A stretch of DNA of 64,000 nt from Stomorhina lunata (GCA_933228675.1 OW121740.1:1860001-1924000); one strand, 5' to 3'; shown: positions 13,736 through 28,249, numbered from the stretch's first letter. Notes: a model not told the origin generated them from the letters alone. Made by a program: numbers and translations.

Positions 13736-16032
13736 TAATAAACACATGTAAACAAATATGTTGAAAAATTTTTTAAATATGGTTATTTTTGTTTTTTGTT
13801 TATATGTAGATTACCATAACAAAACGTAGCCGGACTTTAAAACCAACTTAAGACAGTTATGATATTCCCTGAGAACTGGCGATTCTAACATTTTTTTTGT
13901 AAGAAATATATTTATTTATCGGTCGAGGAAAAACAATTTACGTTTTATTGTGGTACTCTCTCTGCAAGTGCGTTTAAGCAAAATAATAAAAAGTGGTAGC
14001 GTATACACCCAAACATTACACATTGTAGTTTATGTACAAGTGGTAAGAGCCAAGTATGAGTTGGAGAATATTTTTTTACTATAATATAACATAGGAATGA
14101 GTACATATACATACATATGAACATAAGTACTTTTATGTACTTGTAGATAAATACTATTCATATGTACACATTTTTTTTAAAGTAGAATCAATAAAATTGT
14201 ATATTTGACATATTCTATACTTTGTTTAATACATGAGTACAAACATATACAGTACATTTTAGATATGTTCATATACTATTTTCATTTTTCTGTCATTATT
14301 CGTATCGAGAGTTTTATTTCAAAACAAATTTATTGCAGAATTTTATTAAGCAAAAAAAAAAATTAAAAAAAAAACTATTCAATTAAATTACTATTTTGCT
14401 TGCTAATAATTTTTTCTTCATACTTTTAAGAGCTTATAAAAAAAATAATCTTGTTTAAATTACTAATTAATAAAACAGTAAAGTTATGAAAAGTTTATAG
14501 TTTTTTCTTTAATTTCCTCTAGTTTTAAGCCAAAAGTTGTTACAAGTATTTTGTTATGCTGTATTTATATACTCGTATTTCCTATTTATAGTTGAGGTTT
14601 TAAAATGTAAAAGTTTCTGGTATTAAATGAAATGAAATTTTGTAAAACACCTTCTTATGCGCAAAAGTTTAGCCAATTACATGGAAATTCAAAAAAGAAA
14701 GAAACTTTAAAAGTTTTGAATAATTTTTTGTTGCATTTGTTTACTTGTAACCAGTTCATGAGAAAAACTTTTTCCTATATATTTTCTCGTTTTATTTCTT
14801 TGTTTTTATGAAATGATGAAACTTTTTGCTCAAATCCCATGTAGCCAATATGTAAATGAAAAATGAAAGAAATTAAGATATAAAGAACAAAATACATTAA
14901 AATATCAAGTTTTTTTTCAACAAAACTTCATACGTAAGTATTTAAATACATACACACATTTATCCACTTTTATACAACAAATACCAACATTAAAAAAAAT
15001 TCTCTGTAATCACTAAATCTTTTACATTCATCACATGCTCAACTATAAACTTTAAATATTGTATTACATTTAATGTAGGGAATCTTAAGTAAAAGGTAAA
15101 AAAGAAAACGTAAGAGACTATTAAAATTGAACTAAAAACAAAATAAGAATAAGAAGTGTAAAAACAAAGTTTTCAACTCAAACTTAACTCATCGACACAT
15201 AAAAACAAAAACGGAAACCTCATTTAATAGTTTTACTTTTTTATTTTATTGTTTTAAGTTTTTGTTTGTATTTAAAAGTTGCTTTACCAACACATTTTAT
15301 ATTTCACTTCGCATATCGTTCGCTTACTTATACATACATACATACATATTTACACTTAAATCCCACATTCACCTCAATACTTAATCAATTCACTTTTTTA
15401 TTTGAACTCGTTTCTTTGTGAAGAAATTGGAGGAGAAAAAATAAAGTTTTTAAACTTAAGAAAAAATGGAAAATAATTACTTTCAGTTTGTTTTTTTTTG
15501 TTCATATAATTTTTATTCATTGTTTATTTAATTTCATATTTAATATTACATAAATTTAAGGAATACTTTTTCAATTTTGGTGTAATACCAAAGACAGTGT
15601 GTTTCATGAAAAATCTATTTTTTTACAAAAAAAATTGGGCTTTTGCCTTAAATTTTTAATTTTTTCTATAACATTTAATTTTGAACAAAATTTCATATCA
15701 ATTTTATGATTTTGGTTAAAGTTAAACTTAACGAAAAAGTCTAATTTTTGATAAATGATTTATTTTTAAAAATTTTATTTTGAAAAAACAACAACATTTT
15801 TGTTAAAAATCGAATGTATGATAGTAGCCAATATCGAAGACAATGTCAGTTTCTTTAAAAAAGCAAAATTTTTCGTATGTTCGCACTTGAAAGTTTTTGC
15901 TGATAAAAAAAATAAAATATTGAAGATTTTTTTTTGGAATTAAATAAGAGTTTCTGCAAAAAAAAACAAAATAATGAAAGTAAATTTTCTGCAAAAAGAT
16001 AAGAATGAATAAAATTTACTAAAAATTAAGAA

Positions 16033-16454
16033 AAACAAGTAAGAAAGTGCTAGGGTCGAATGTGGACCGATTATTTCAAAATTAATCAGATTGATTACAG
16101 TTGTTACAAAAATTATGTATGCAGAAAATCATCTTCAGATTTACGAGCGTTTTAGTGATTTTTGTCTCATTTAGTGCTTTTTGACAGAAGAGTTTGTATG
16201 GGAGCTATGGTCAAATGAGGACTGATTTCAACGAAATTTCATCAAATTATCTTTAGAATTGCGACGTGTACTTTGATTACATGGTTTACATGGGGGTCCG
16301 TCTAGCCAGACGGACGGCTAGAGTCGCTAAATCGACTCAGAAAGTGATTCTTAGCATATTGGTATACTAAAAGGTAGGTCTAAGACAGATATTTGTATGC
16401 GTTACATACATCAGCACAAACTTATAATACCCTTTTCAACTATGGTTATGAGGC
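16033..16454 (+). mobile_element. Truncated Helentron-like copy
   Basis: It starts AACAAGTAAGAAAGTGCTAG but jumps directly to GTCGAATGTGGACCGATTAT, so the left hairpin and first ~130 bp are deleted. It keeps GGGAGCTATGGTCAAATGAG, the CAGACGGACGG run, AATCGACTCAGAAAGTGATT and the TACATCAGCACAAACTTATA block. The right hairpin is decayed (CTTTTCAACTATGGTTATGA). Confidence 0.6.
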
Positions 16455-17950
16455 ATTATTTAACCTCATTTTGGTTTCATATGAAACTAGTTTTATACCC
16501 AATACCCTATCTCTGTCAACTATTTCTCTAGGCAATCTATCTAAAAAACGGATACGTAACATATAAACCAACATATCTTCTTCTGTATAAATTTATTAAA
16601 TACATAAGTACATATGATTTTTATTTTCAGTCATTAACATATAAACATTCACAAAATATTCTTTATTTTACAAATTATTTTAAACAAGTTTAAATATGTA
16701 GGAGTTTATATTTGACTGTATGACACCTTTAACCTGAGTCATATGTGTAGAGGATTATTTGTATAAATCAAAATTTTGTTTTTAAAAAGAACCTTAATGG
16801 GTTAGATTACCCATCTGTTATGTTAATTTTAAAAAATACTCATAGTGATTAGGCTTTATAAAAGAACTATAAAAACTTTTTAAAAAGATAAAAAGAAAAA
16901 GACTGACATAGTGATAGATTAAATAAAAAATTATACTTACAGTTTTTTTTAAGATCTATTTTTCTACTAGTATCTCAGTGCCTATTTCATTACAAATATC
17001 AAAACCAGCCCAATACTATGATGAGAATTTTAGTAAACCAACATTGAATAAAAATGTACTTGAGAATCTCTTGGCCTTTTAAATAACACTTTAATATTAA
17101 ATGCTGCAAGTTCTGTATTTAATATGAATCATAAATAACATTAAAAATTTTTTATTCATTCACATTTTTCTCTCTTGGCTCAATCTTGAGATTTGGCAAA
17201 AAGTTGTCGAAAAAAGTTAACGAAACCAGAAAGAAATAAAAATGTTAAAAAATAGCAAATGTTCTTAAAACTACACAACTTTTAGTCGAATAATACATGA
17301 AACTGAGGTTTGTTTAGATTGTCAGTGAATTTTGCTGAAATGAAGATAAAGCCGTTTCTAGTAGTTCTACTACATATACATAGATATATACATTTGAAGG
17401 TGATATTATTGTACATACATGTGTATGTATGTTTGTATATTTATAGCACTGAAGGAGTGTGTGAGTATGTGAATATGTGCGGTTTTTAAACAAATATTTT
17501 TGTATCATATTTGTGAATGTAGCGTTTGTATGTGTATGGTATTATAAGTGGGTTTGTTGTTTGATATAAGTTAGTGAGTGCATTTGTGAATCCCTAGGGG
17601 CAAATGAATTTTTAGCAGCTTGGAGTATAATACCATCATCATCCAACTAAAAAGTATCAAAGCAGCTAACATACACTAACAAAATAAGTTTATAACACAT
17701 TTTCACACGTGTTAGTATGTAGATGTTTGTATGTGTGTTAGTATTAATGTGCTAGTGGTTGCACTATCAACGAACTTTAGTTTCGTATATTTTGCCTTTT
17801 TTAAATAGGTATGTCATCATGTGTTTTCGAATATAGTTGTATAATTTTTGTGTATATTTCTCTAACTGTATTTTTGGTATTTATCTTATTTTTTATATTA
17901 TAGTTCTATTTGTCTAAAGGCAGATATTTGCACATACTCTGTGTATGTAA

Positions 17951-17992
17951 AGATATATATATATATATAGATATACATATATACTATCATAT
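17951..17992. repeat. (TA)n microsatellite
   Basis: An interrupted TA run (GATATATATATATATATAG, then ATACATATATAC) of about 40 bp. Further simple repeats nearby are a GTCY run at 18075..18095 (TCTGTCTGTCCGTCTGTCTG) and a GT run at 18433..18449; another GT run is at 30984..30997. The GTCY run is the complement of the GGAC runs in the Helentron-like copies. Confidence 0.7.
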
Positions 17993-20900
17993 TTATACAT
18001 TAGGGTTTACTGCATTAAATCTGACATATTGACACGTAACAGATTTACTTTCCACCACTCGATTCTTGTGCCTTTCTGTCTGTCCGTCTGTCTGGCTATG
18101 TGAGCAAATAGATACTTGTACTATACATCTCCTATAATAAAAAAGTGTGTACTAAATAAGAATATTTTCCTGTAGCATCATATTTTACCACCTGTGGTTG
18201 CTGTGCGGTTTAAATCTCAGTCAAGGTATGCTGTGGTTATACTGCAGATATTTTCTCTGTGTGTGTGTTTTCGAGATTTTTTTTTATATTTCTCCCAAAA
18301 ATACCTATAAACTAAAAGAAATATTCTTCTTATATCATTTATAAACAAGTTTTCGTCGTTGTACCTTTTCTGCAAAAATCTATTAACTATGGATGAGTTT
18401 GTATGTAATTGGATTGTTGTTGACTGTATATGTTTGTGTGTGTGTGTGTCTTGATTTCGTTTTGTATTTTGAGTGGGTACTTATAAAAAATTCATATGAA
18501 AGAAGGAAATACGCCAATATTTAAACTGTTAACATTTATTTCCCTGACAAGATTAAAAGAGATAAATTGACAAGTGATTTTTGGCATATGTTAAGATATA
18601 AGTATGTATATTCTTATTTCTTGTTAAATTTGAAGGTCTTAATTTAAAAAATTTATGGTAAGAGCATTTATCACTAAGTATTGTTTTGATGATCGTGGCT
18701 TTAAAACCAGATAGCGGCAAGTAAATAATTAGAAGAGTTTGTTCTAGAACAAAGCTTCTACGAGGAAAGTAAAAAGCTTTAAGAGCTTATGTAAAATAAA
18801 ATGAGAAGCATATTTGTTAAATTGTTAATTATACCATTCCATAAACCAATCTAAGTATGAAACTCTGAGACGACAATTGATTATAATTGATTATTAGTCC
18901 ACATTTAATCTTAATGGTGAAAAGTATCCTTTATATATTTTTAACAATGATTTTAATACATTTATATAAAAAATACCTCCTAGTATTAATTTTTAATTAT
19001 TTTTTTACAATTTACCAAAACTAATCTTATACACCATGAATTCCCAACAGCTGCCATTAACCCCTAATAAAAATTAACTCGGATGAAAAGAATTACAAAA
19101 TTAAACTTTCAAATTACAAATTAACAATATGAAAACATGACACTGAAATTAGTAGATATTTAATACAAAAACAAATAGTTTTCATTTTAATTAAATCCTT
19201 ATTGGCAGATAGGACAATCAGAGAATGGTAGAAGAGAGGAGGGAAAGTGATAAAACTTAGGAGGGTTATGCTTCAAGTAAAATTCGTACAAAATGTTAAT
19301 TAATTTAATTAAATGAAACACACAACAATAATGTCATTGAAATAGCAAAATACAATAGTTGGTATATTTCATTGTTTTTCTGTACCTCAACCATTTACAT
19401 CTTTGGGGTATACTTGAGTTTGTAATACAAATACGAGTTCACGTTCAAATAAAAATGTTTTACATTCCACAAAATTCTAAAGATAATAGTCATCATTCCA
19501 CAACCTTCAATATCACAACTACTAATGCATTGAATAAACAAAATTGTATTTGTAGCCAAGTTTGAATAATAGAGAGACAGAGAAAGAATATCCTTAAAAT
19601 TTTGGTATGGATGGAAGGCACTTTTACCTTTTCTATTTCTGTTTGTCTTTCTTTTAATACTTCACTCTGTATTATTGTCATTTGAGGTCGTGTTTTAATT
19701 GTCTTTAATTGACTGACTGACTAACTATTTTTTTTTTCATTTAATGAAAATGACAAAAGAAAACATTAAGTTTATTTTTATTTTGGCCAACATTAAACAC
19801 GTGCAAATAATTTTTTTGTTGAATTTGAGTATTTCAAAAAATGTTCCAAATTATTTTGAGATAATAAAAATGAAAACCTTCAAAGGAGATTAAAGGACAA
19901 AGGCCAAAGGACAAGTGTAATAAACATCATAGTTATTATAATGAAAACAAATAATAATAAAAAATAATTACCGTAACAGATGGCAATAAAAAAGGAAACC
20001 TAACTCAACAAAAAAAGGAAAAGGTTGAGTTTTTCAAAGAATGAAAAATATATACATTTGAAATTATTCTTAAAACTTTTTAAAAAGCTTATTAAAAATT
20101 TTTAATTTTCTAATAACTATTAAACTTTTAACATTTTGAAACTTATTTCTAAAGCTAAAATATTAAAAAAACACTTTTGATACAACAAAAAAAAACTCAT
20201 TTTGTTAAAATCTACTTATTTATCTTCTTTAAAATTTTCAAGTTTTTACTAGCATTTTTCAGCTTCTTAATCCTCTCAATTCTTCTTGCACTATAAATTC
20301 CAGAGTTTGCTACCCCTAGTAACCATTTTTTTAATATTTAATAGCAAAAAGTTATTTGACTAAAAAATTCATCTTAATACCGGAAAAAACAACAATTCAT
20401 TATTTATATCAAGCATTAATATTGCAAAAACGTATTTACATACAATATACTTTACACTTACACTAACAATATATTACGTGATGGTGTTGATGTCGATGAT
20501 AATGATAATGATCATTATCAACATCTATTTAATGAAATAAGTTTTTACTTTTTGTTGGTTAGTACAACCCAGCAACTATTAGAACCGTTATCTGCAGAAC
20601 TTTACTTAAAGCACGTTTGTATTTGTATGAAAGTAAAATAAAAAGCTGCAAGGATTCGACTAAACTAAAACTATGGATGAATAAAATATTAAACATTTTT
20701 TTTGCAATTTTATGATTCCTATATATTACGTACGCAAGTAGATGAGAAATGTTTACACCGAGAAAAGATAAGTTCTTTATGTGCAAAAAGCTTTAATCCT
20801 ATAAATAAATATTTTTTTATATTTCACATCATATTGACCTGACACCTACCTTAAAGTAAACCAATCGATTCAAGAACTCTAATAAATCTGAAGGTATTAA

Positions 20901-21174
20901 AAATAAGTCAAATACTGTGTAAACATAAATTAATATGAGACCTTTCGATCCATATTTGACCCAGCCTGAAATAACTTACAGCTGGAATGATATAAATAAA
21001 AATAAATCACAATAAAGAGTTTGTATAAATCATTTAACAAAAATATTTTTATAAAATACTTCAGTTTTGAAAATTTTTCTATAAAGTGCTTAAACAAAAA
21101 CTTTGACTTTGAAAAAGCTTTGATATTTAGAAAGCTCGTTGCTAAGGTACTTGATAATTAGATTTTTACATTTT

Positions 21175-21406
21175 TTTATACCCTTCACCAATAGGTTTGT
21201 CATTCAGTTATTTATTTTTAATTAAACAGATCCCACATTGGTCTAAAAAATATCAGAATATATCTACACTTAAAAAACTATATTAATTGCAACGACCTTG
21301 AAGAGATCTGGAAATTTATACATTAACCACTTTTGTATGACTTCAACACCATTGGTAAAGGGTATCTAAGATTCGGCAAAGCCGAATATAACACTTTTAC
21401 TTGTTA
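21175..21406 (-). mobile_element. Short Helentron-like copy, minus strand
   Basis: The plus strand runs TTTATACCCTTCACCAATAG to ATTCGGCAAAGCCGAATAT and CACTTTTACTTGTT. The ends form the same kind of hairpins as the longer copies (TTCGGCAAAGCCGAA; ACCAATAGGT/CACCATTGGT). Only ~230 bp long, it lacks the GGAC microsatellite and the GGAGCTATGG blocks. Confidence 0.6.
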
Positions 21407-22139
21407 AATCTAAATATACAAATTTTCTAAGTGTATAATTTTGTTTTTTTAAGTTTAAAAGATTTCCAGTGAAAAATTAAAAATATTTGTATCTTTATCT
21501 TTACTAGACCTTTTTCATACTCAAAACTAAAAACATAGCCGTTAAATTAATAATATATAACTATGTATGTACTTTTACTTCTAATTCTATTCAAAAAAGT
21601 AGATATTGTCATAAATTATTAAAATGTTATTTTTGTCAAAAAATAGGGGAACCAACAAAAAACGAAACAAAGTGTGAATAATTAATTCTTCCAACTAAGT
21701 AATTTAGTCTATAATTCGGTACTAATTGCAATTAATTTATGTTTAATTAACCAACAAATTTGTAAACGAATAATTAAAGCAATTTAGTCCCCAGTGAACA
21801 ATTAACTTGCCTTGGTAAGGGCTATGGTAGTGTAAAAATAATATCTAGTAACAGCCAAACATATGGCGCCAAAGCTACTCGACACAAAAAATGCATTAAG
21901 ATGTCTCTGAAGAAAATGAACAATAGCGACAAAATAACTGAAGTAAATGCAAAATGAACATAATACTTACATTTACTTCTTATGTCAGCTATAGATACAC
22001 ATTACGCACATTTACTTTGCATTATGTATTTTCTGCTAGATTTAAACATTCTTAGCAAAAGTTGTAGTAAATACTAGCAGTGTCTAGTAAAAGTTGTTGT
22101 AAGATAGTAGTATTTTCTACTCAAACTTAAATTTATTAT

Positions 22140-22921
22140 AAACAAGTAGGAAAGTGCTATAGTCGGTCAAGCCCGACCATACGATACACTTCACCACTAA
22201 GGTCAAAAGTGTTATATTTTCTGTATAAATTTTGCCATCATACAAACATTTTCTCAAAACTTTTATATTTAAACTGCTTACGATATTTGGACTTATATGA
22301 GAGCTAGGGTCAAATGTGGACCGATTATCTCGAAATTTGGCAAATTGCAGTTGTTACAAAAATTATGCATGTAAAAAATAAACTTAAAATTCCCATTATC
22401 TTCAGATCTACGAGCTTTTTAGTGATTTTTGTCTTATTTAGTGCGTTTTTAAAGAAAAGTTTGTATAGGAGCTATGGTCAAATGTGGACCGATTTTAACG
22501 AAATTTGGTACAGTGATTTTAGTTGTCATAAGCAGTAGTTGATTTAAATTTTATGAAAAAATATTGATATTTGTGGCCAATATATCAATTCCGGGAAGTG
22601 GGACCTATGGGAGGTACCATAAATAATAGAACGATTTTGGCGAATTTCAATAGCCACGGTCCCATTATCAAAAAAAAAAAAATGATCTGTGCTAAATTTC
22701 ATCAAATTATCTTTAGAATTGCGACCTGTAGTTTGATTACAAGGTTTACATGGGGATCCTGCCAGCCAGCCAGACGGACGGACGTCGCTAAATCGACTCA
22801 GAAAGTGATTCTAAGCCTATTGGTATACTAAAAGGTGGGCCTAAGACAAATATTTCTATGTGTTACATACATCAGCACAAACTTATAATACCCTTTCCAC
22901 CTATGGTGGTGAAGGGTATAA
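22140..22921 (+). mobile_element. Helentron/mini-me-like non-autonomous element, full-length copy
   Basis: The left end (AACAAGTAGGAAAGTGCTAT, then AGTCGGTCAAGCCCGACCAT) forms a hairpin. A subterminal CTTCACCACTAAGGT is repeated inverted near the right end as ACCTATGGTGGTGAAGGGTAT, where TACCCTTTCCACC and GGTGGTGAAGGGTA form a terminal hairpin. Inside are two GGAGCTATGGTCAAATGTGG-type blocks and a short GGAC microsatellite (CAGACGGACGGACG). Terminal hairpins plus an internal GTCY/GGAC microsatellite match DINE-1/mini-me Helentrons; that assignment is inference. The 81%-like similarity to the copy at 33.75 kb spans the full length. Confidence 0.7.
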
Positions 22922-24543
22922 CAACCAGTGTTCATGGATATTGTGTAGAGCGGTATTACTCAGGGTTTTTAAATTTTAATGAATTCCATGAATAACAAAA
23001 CACTTTAGAAGTGAAAATGTAGGAAAGACAAAAGTTGCAAAAAGAAGCAACTAAATATAACATTATTAAAAGCAGGAATATGCTTTCCTTTGAAATGTAA
23101 AACGATTAACTCATTCGTATATTTGAATATTAAACAAATTTTTAAGCTGAAAAATTTTCTTTGACAAATCTTTAACATTGAAGTTTTTTAAAACTTTTTC
23201 AATGTCGTTTCTTTAAACGGACTTGGTTCTTCGAAGTTCGAAGGTTATGTAATAAAGTCTTAAAATATAATTTGGCTAATTTGGGAATCAAATAAAAACA
23301 AAATTTATAATAATATTTCAAATATTCACCGAAGATTGTTTCATCTAAATATTTACCCATTTACGCCCATGACTACAGAACAAAGATATTTCTCTTGAAG
23401 AATGTTTCATTTAAAGTTCTGCTTTATCTAACATTTCTTGTTAACAAACATTGAAAAAGTAACATCCTGAGTCTTTTAAAGTATTTATGTTGAATGTGTA
23501 AGTTGGAGTATCTTTAAGTGTGTGAGTGTCTATTTGTCTATGAGAGTTTGTGGAATAAGTTGATATAATGAAAACCCCAAAAGGTGTAAGTTTAACAAAA
23601 GGATGAATGACAACAACAGCAACAACAACAGCAAGGACAAACAGCACAGAACAACGATAAAGGAGAGTAAGAAAAAGGAAAGAAACTAAATATCTAAGGA
23701 ATTTCTCCTGGTGTTGTCTCTATTCGGATGAATTTAAAATTTTATAAAGAAAATACACAAGAACATTAAATTTATAGTGTTCACTTGAAATAATACAGTA
23801 TTCAGTAGGAGAGCTCCCTCAAGAGAAGAAAATTTGTAAAGTTTAAAATTTTGTATTATTTTGCAGTGGTAAGAAGATGTCAGGTTCTAGTTTTATATTT
23901 TACCAATATGTCATAGTTTATGGTAGGTCCTTTCGTGTATAGTTCCTGCATTTAAGATATCATATGATCGATTTAGCAATATCCGTCTTTTAGTCTATTC
24001 CTCTATCTTTATATATACATCGATGTAACTGTTTTAAAAATGATCACTTCTACTATCCACAAATGAACTAACATATGTATTACTAACTTCATGGCAACAT
24101 ACCACATAAATACTTCCATTATTTAAATATTTTAACTTTTCCAGCATTCGACTATAAATTTATAAGTAAGTTTTAGTATTCATGTTAGAATTTCTATAAC
24201 GACTGATTCATGTTGAATTCAAATGCATGTATTTAACTCAAGGTTGCCAACAAGAAATAAGTTTATCTTATCACCTCATGTGCTCTATATACATATGTAT
24301 AATGTACATATAAAGATTATACAATTTTTAATTTTCAAGAAACACTTAAACAATATTATCTCAAGATTTATATAGTAAAATTTGTTTTTTGAATTGATTA
24401 TTGATGTTTCTAGAAGAGCTGGGTCAAAAAGTAATTAAAAATAAAATTCTTACCCTACTGACCTTATTTAGAGCCTTCTAAGGGATTAATAGTTATAGAG
24501 TTCATGAGAATAACAGAGAATTTATGAGTATTAAATAAACTTA

Positions 24544-24816
24544 ACCGACGTGGTATAGCAGTTTAGTAATGCGCCTGGCATACTTGAGGTCCCAAGTTCG
24601 ATTCCCGACCAGACTCACTTGAAAAAATAAATTGTCAAAACTCACATAGCTACTAGTAATTGAGTATAAGTCTATGTAAAACTTTTCTAACTAATGCATT
24701 TGCCGTTCGGAGCCGAAATTAAAACGTAGGACTTTTTCAATGAGTCTAAAAATAGAATCGGATGAAGATCATTGTCTGAGGGAAGTATTCCTTGTTCCAA
24801 TTGGAATGTCGTGGGA
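24544..24816 (+). mobile_element. tRNA-derived SINE, copy 1
   Basis: It begins CCGACGTGGTATAGCAGTTT (A box) with the B box AAGTTCGATTCCCGACC about 45 bp later. The tail includes ATGCATTTGCCGTTCGGAGC and TTCAATGAGTCTAAAA, ending near TTGGAATGTCGTGGGAATG. It is collinear with copy 2 at 52.1-52.4 kb, with about 15-20 per cent substitutions by eye. Confidence 0.75.
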
Positions 24817-27118
24817 ATGTAGATTTTTGCTCAAAGTGAAATTGATGGATTTTAATCCCAATTTATCTTACTATTATAGAACTAGATATTATTGTACCTT
24901 GTACAAGGAAACTTTTTTCAAAGATTTTCTAAAATCTTTAGATGTATCTACCAATTAAATTTTTCCATACAAAAACAAAAAAGGCTTTTAAATCGATATG
25001 TATCCTTAGGCCTTTTAAAATTGCTTCCTTAAATTTAAACGAGTTTGGTATACGATAGTAAGACATTAATTTTCTCCATCACCCTCTTGGCTTTCACAAA
25101 GCATATCAGTCTTACACTGTCTTAGTTATTTAACCATCATAGCCACCGCAAAGGTCTTAAATTAGCGAGCCTATAACTCACATCCATTTACCTCTGGAAT
25201 GTCATAAATTAAATGAAATCGGTTTTAAATTAAACTAAGTAATTAACATTAAAAGTTTATAAATATGAAATAATATAATTCTAAAGACTTGACTAAATTA
25301 GGAAAATATTTTTAACAAGAATTGGAAATGAAAAGAAATTTGCCAAGAAAACTAAAGAAGAATCCTTACAAAATTTAATTATAAGTTTTCTATCTGTTAT
25401 TTATGAACAAATTTGAAGACAAAATTTTATTATATTACTATATTTAAAGAAAATCAAAATAAATATTTGTTTTGTGCAAAGACTTTCTCTGCTTTCTATT
25501 AAAGACGAAGTCATGCAAAAATTAATTATAGAAATTTTTAGAAATTTTATATAAATAGATAAAAGTATTTTTGTATATACTTATGTATGTGTACTTTTAG
25601 AAAACAGATGAAATAAGAAGTAACTTAATCTTCTATTAAACTAAAAAGGCTTAAACTAACTAAATCTCTATTTCCGAAGCTATTTTCAAGAAAAATAAAA
25701 CTATTTTTTTTTGTAATCTAGTTTATATAATAAATGCTACAATTGCAAAACTTTAACTACTTATTTTTATTTAGAAATATAAATATTATAACATTTTGCT
25801 ACTTTAATGCAAATGATGCTAAGACTAACTTTCTACATATTTCTCAAAAATATTTTAGGCAAACTGTTCAAGCTTTTAACTACAATGTAAAACGTACGTT
25901 TTTTTACTAGAACATTTTTTTATTATTTTTATTTTACCATTTTTAGTAGAGTTTTATCCCTTCATTTATTTATGCTGCTTTAAGCGGCTTATAAAATTTA
26001 AATTCATTGCTCATATTTAAGTGTTTTCTCTATTATTTTATTGTGCCTTTTTTACCCAATTTTTGTTTTTGTTTTTTAGGTTCTGTTTTCATTTTTATTA
26101 CTCTTAATAGTTGTAATCCAACTTTTTACAGTTAAATAAACCGTAGGAATTTATTAAAAATAAATTCGTTGGAAAACTTAAACAACTAGAAAATGGAAGA
26201 GGGTAAAATGATAAGGGCATAGAACAGAGAAAGTGTGAGTAAGAGAGAGGGAGAAGCCAGCTTTATTTCAAGTATTTAACAAGTTTTCCATAATCCCTTC
26301 GAAAAATAAAAAAAACTTAAACAAGCGTAAAATTTTGAATGTGGTTTCGAATCCCCGTGGCGTATGAGTGTTTGGGTAATTTTTAATTTCACTTGTTTTT
26401 TCTTCTTTTTTTTAAGAAGATGACTCTGGCGTATGATTGATAAATATTTAAAATTTTTATTAAGGCTTAAATTAGATTTTTAATGCTTTTCGAAGCTAAA
26501 AAATACATAACAAAATAAAACATTTTGTTCATTGGAAGCACAAAAAAACTCCAATGGAAATTTTTGTAAGCTTGACTAATTATAAGACAATTTTTATATA
26601 AAATAACTACATACCTTTAATTTTTTTTCAAAAATATACATTTTTTTAAAATATAATAACTGAATACGCGTAATAGTTTTGTTTAATAAAGAGAGTAGTT
26701 TGGGAGTCAGTTAAAAAAAGGAAAGATTATTATAACTGGTAAGTACTAAATAAGGGAAGAATATATGCAATTGTTCCAGTTTTTTAAGTATAAATAAATA
26801 CATTAACACAAGTGCTGTGGTAACTTTGAATCCGTGGAGAAAATATTTATCTTTTTTAATTTACTTCAAACATTTTCGTTCTACGCGTATGTGGAATATA
26901 GATAAAACCGGGATATTTGTGGGTTTGTCACATCAACAGAGATCGACACAAAGAAAACAGAACAGAGTTGCCGTTCTTAATACTTTTGACTAAGTATCAA
27001 AATCAAAAATTTTTATATTGAAAATTTTTTTATCAAAAATTTTTCTATAGAAATAGTTTTTAACAAAAATTTTTCTTTAGAAAATTTTTTTTATCAAAAA
27101 TTTTTCTACAGACAACTT

Positions 27119-28053
27119 TAATACACTTCACCACCATAGCACAGTGGTTGCACTTGTATGGGGAAGAGCGACAAAAATAATTTTATCGAAGATATAGTCT
27201 TGAAATTCACTTGGTATATTTCGGATATAATAACCACAATAGTCTGCAAAAATGGGCGTGGTCACTTGACTATACCGCCCATTTTTTAAATTTTTCTAAT
27301 AAAATATTCAGAATAAGTTTTAGTTTTCAATAAATCTTTCAAATTTTTACTTTCGAAAAAATTATATGGAAAAAAATATATAGTTACTTCAATGTAGAAA
27401 AGCCCTAACTCATATTTTCCTTACCTTATATCAGAGTAAAAAAACTAAAAAAGTAATAAGTTTTGAAGACAGAAATTTTTTAAACTGCTTTTATCTTTGT
27501 TATTTTTGGTCAAAACGAATAATTTTTATCACAATGGGTATATTAGAGGATTGTCTTTATAAAAATACAAAAAAACGACTTAGGGCCTTTCTATATTAAA
27601 GTAACGATATAGAAATATTTAATTGAATATATAGAAAAAACCTGCACTTGAATTAAGCGTTATTTAAATCTATAGATGTGTGTCAATCGGGCATGTTCTG
27701 CAAATCACTTCCACATGATTTTGAAATCACATGAAATTCAAAAAGGCTGTAATTTTAATAATTGTTGAAATTTTCAGAGCATTTATCAATAACCTTCTAG
27801 ACTTTCTTCATCTCAAGTGCACTGAGTTATAAAAGTGTCAAAATAATTTATGAACAATGAATAATTCAACTTAGAAAATTTATGTGATTTCAAAATCATG
27901 TGGAAGTGATTTACAGAACATGCCCGAATATTTATAAGCCAATTTAGTTATTGGCTTGCATTGTAAAACTAACTAAAACTCTAACACCTTTGACCTTAGT
28001 GGTGAAGGGTATCGCATAGTCGGGCTTGACCGACTATAGCACTTTCTTACTTG
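27119..28053 (-). mobile_element. Helentron-like element on the minus strand, inserted in a minisatellite
   Basis: On the plus strand it runs from ATACACTTCACCACCATAG to CGGGCTTGACCGACTATAGC and TTCTTACTTG, the reverse of the ends of the 22.1 and 33.75 kb copies. The interior differs from those copies and includes a 44-bp inverted repeat (arms near 27690 and 27882). Palindromic minisatellite units continue on both sides, so the insertion split an existing array. Confidence 0.65.
27690..27926. repeat. Long inverted repeat inside the Helentron-like element
   Basis: GGGCATGTTCTGCAAATCAC at the left is matched in reverse complement by GTGATTTACAGAACATGCCC at the right, and the match continues inward through CCACATGATTTTGAAATCAC. 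The arms are about 44 bp with one mismatch, separated by about 150 bp. It could fold into a stable hairpin in single-stranded DNA or RNA. Confidence 0.8.
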
Positions 28054-28249
28054 CTTTATCAAAAATTTTTCTACAGAAAATTTTTTTATCAAAAATTTTT
28101 CTATAGAAAATTTTTTTATCAAAATTTTTTTTATAACAAATTTTTCTATAGAAAATTTTTTTTTATCAAAAATTTTTTAGTTGTTTTAATAGAAAATGTT
28201 TGTATCAAAAATTTTTCTATACAAAAATTTTTTTTCAAACTGTGTAGCT

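Larger units (their letters stand above)
10078..22139. other. Gene-free AT-rich stretch
   Basis: Holds the foldback MITE at 13.1 kb, Helentron-like copies at 16.0 and 21.2 kb, microsatellites around 17.3-18.5 kb and a palindromic ATAATGATCATTAT at about 20507. Open frames are short and composition-driven. Nothing resembles an exon pair with consensus splice sites and codon diversity. Confidence 0.6.
27001..28245 (-). repeat. Palindromic minisatellite split by a Helentron-like insertion
   Basis: Units TATCAAAAATTTTTCTATAG then AAAATTTTTT occupy 27001..27118 and resume at 28054..28245; the interval is the minus-strand Helentron-like element. The unit is the reverse complement of that at 42.2-43.6 kb. 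The frame of 68 codons across 28051..28257 (repeated FFYRKFFYQK) is a by-product of the repeat. Confidence 0.8.
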
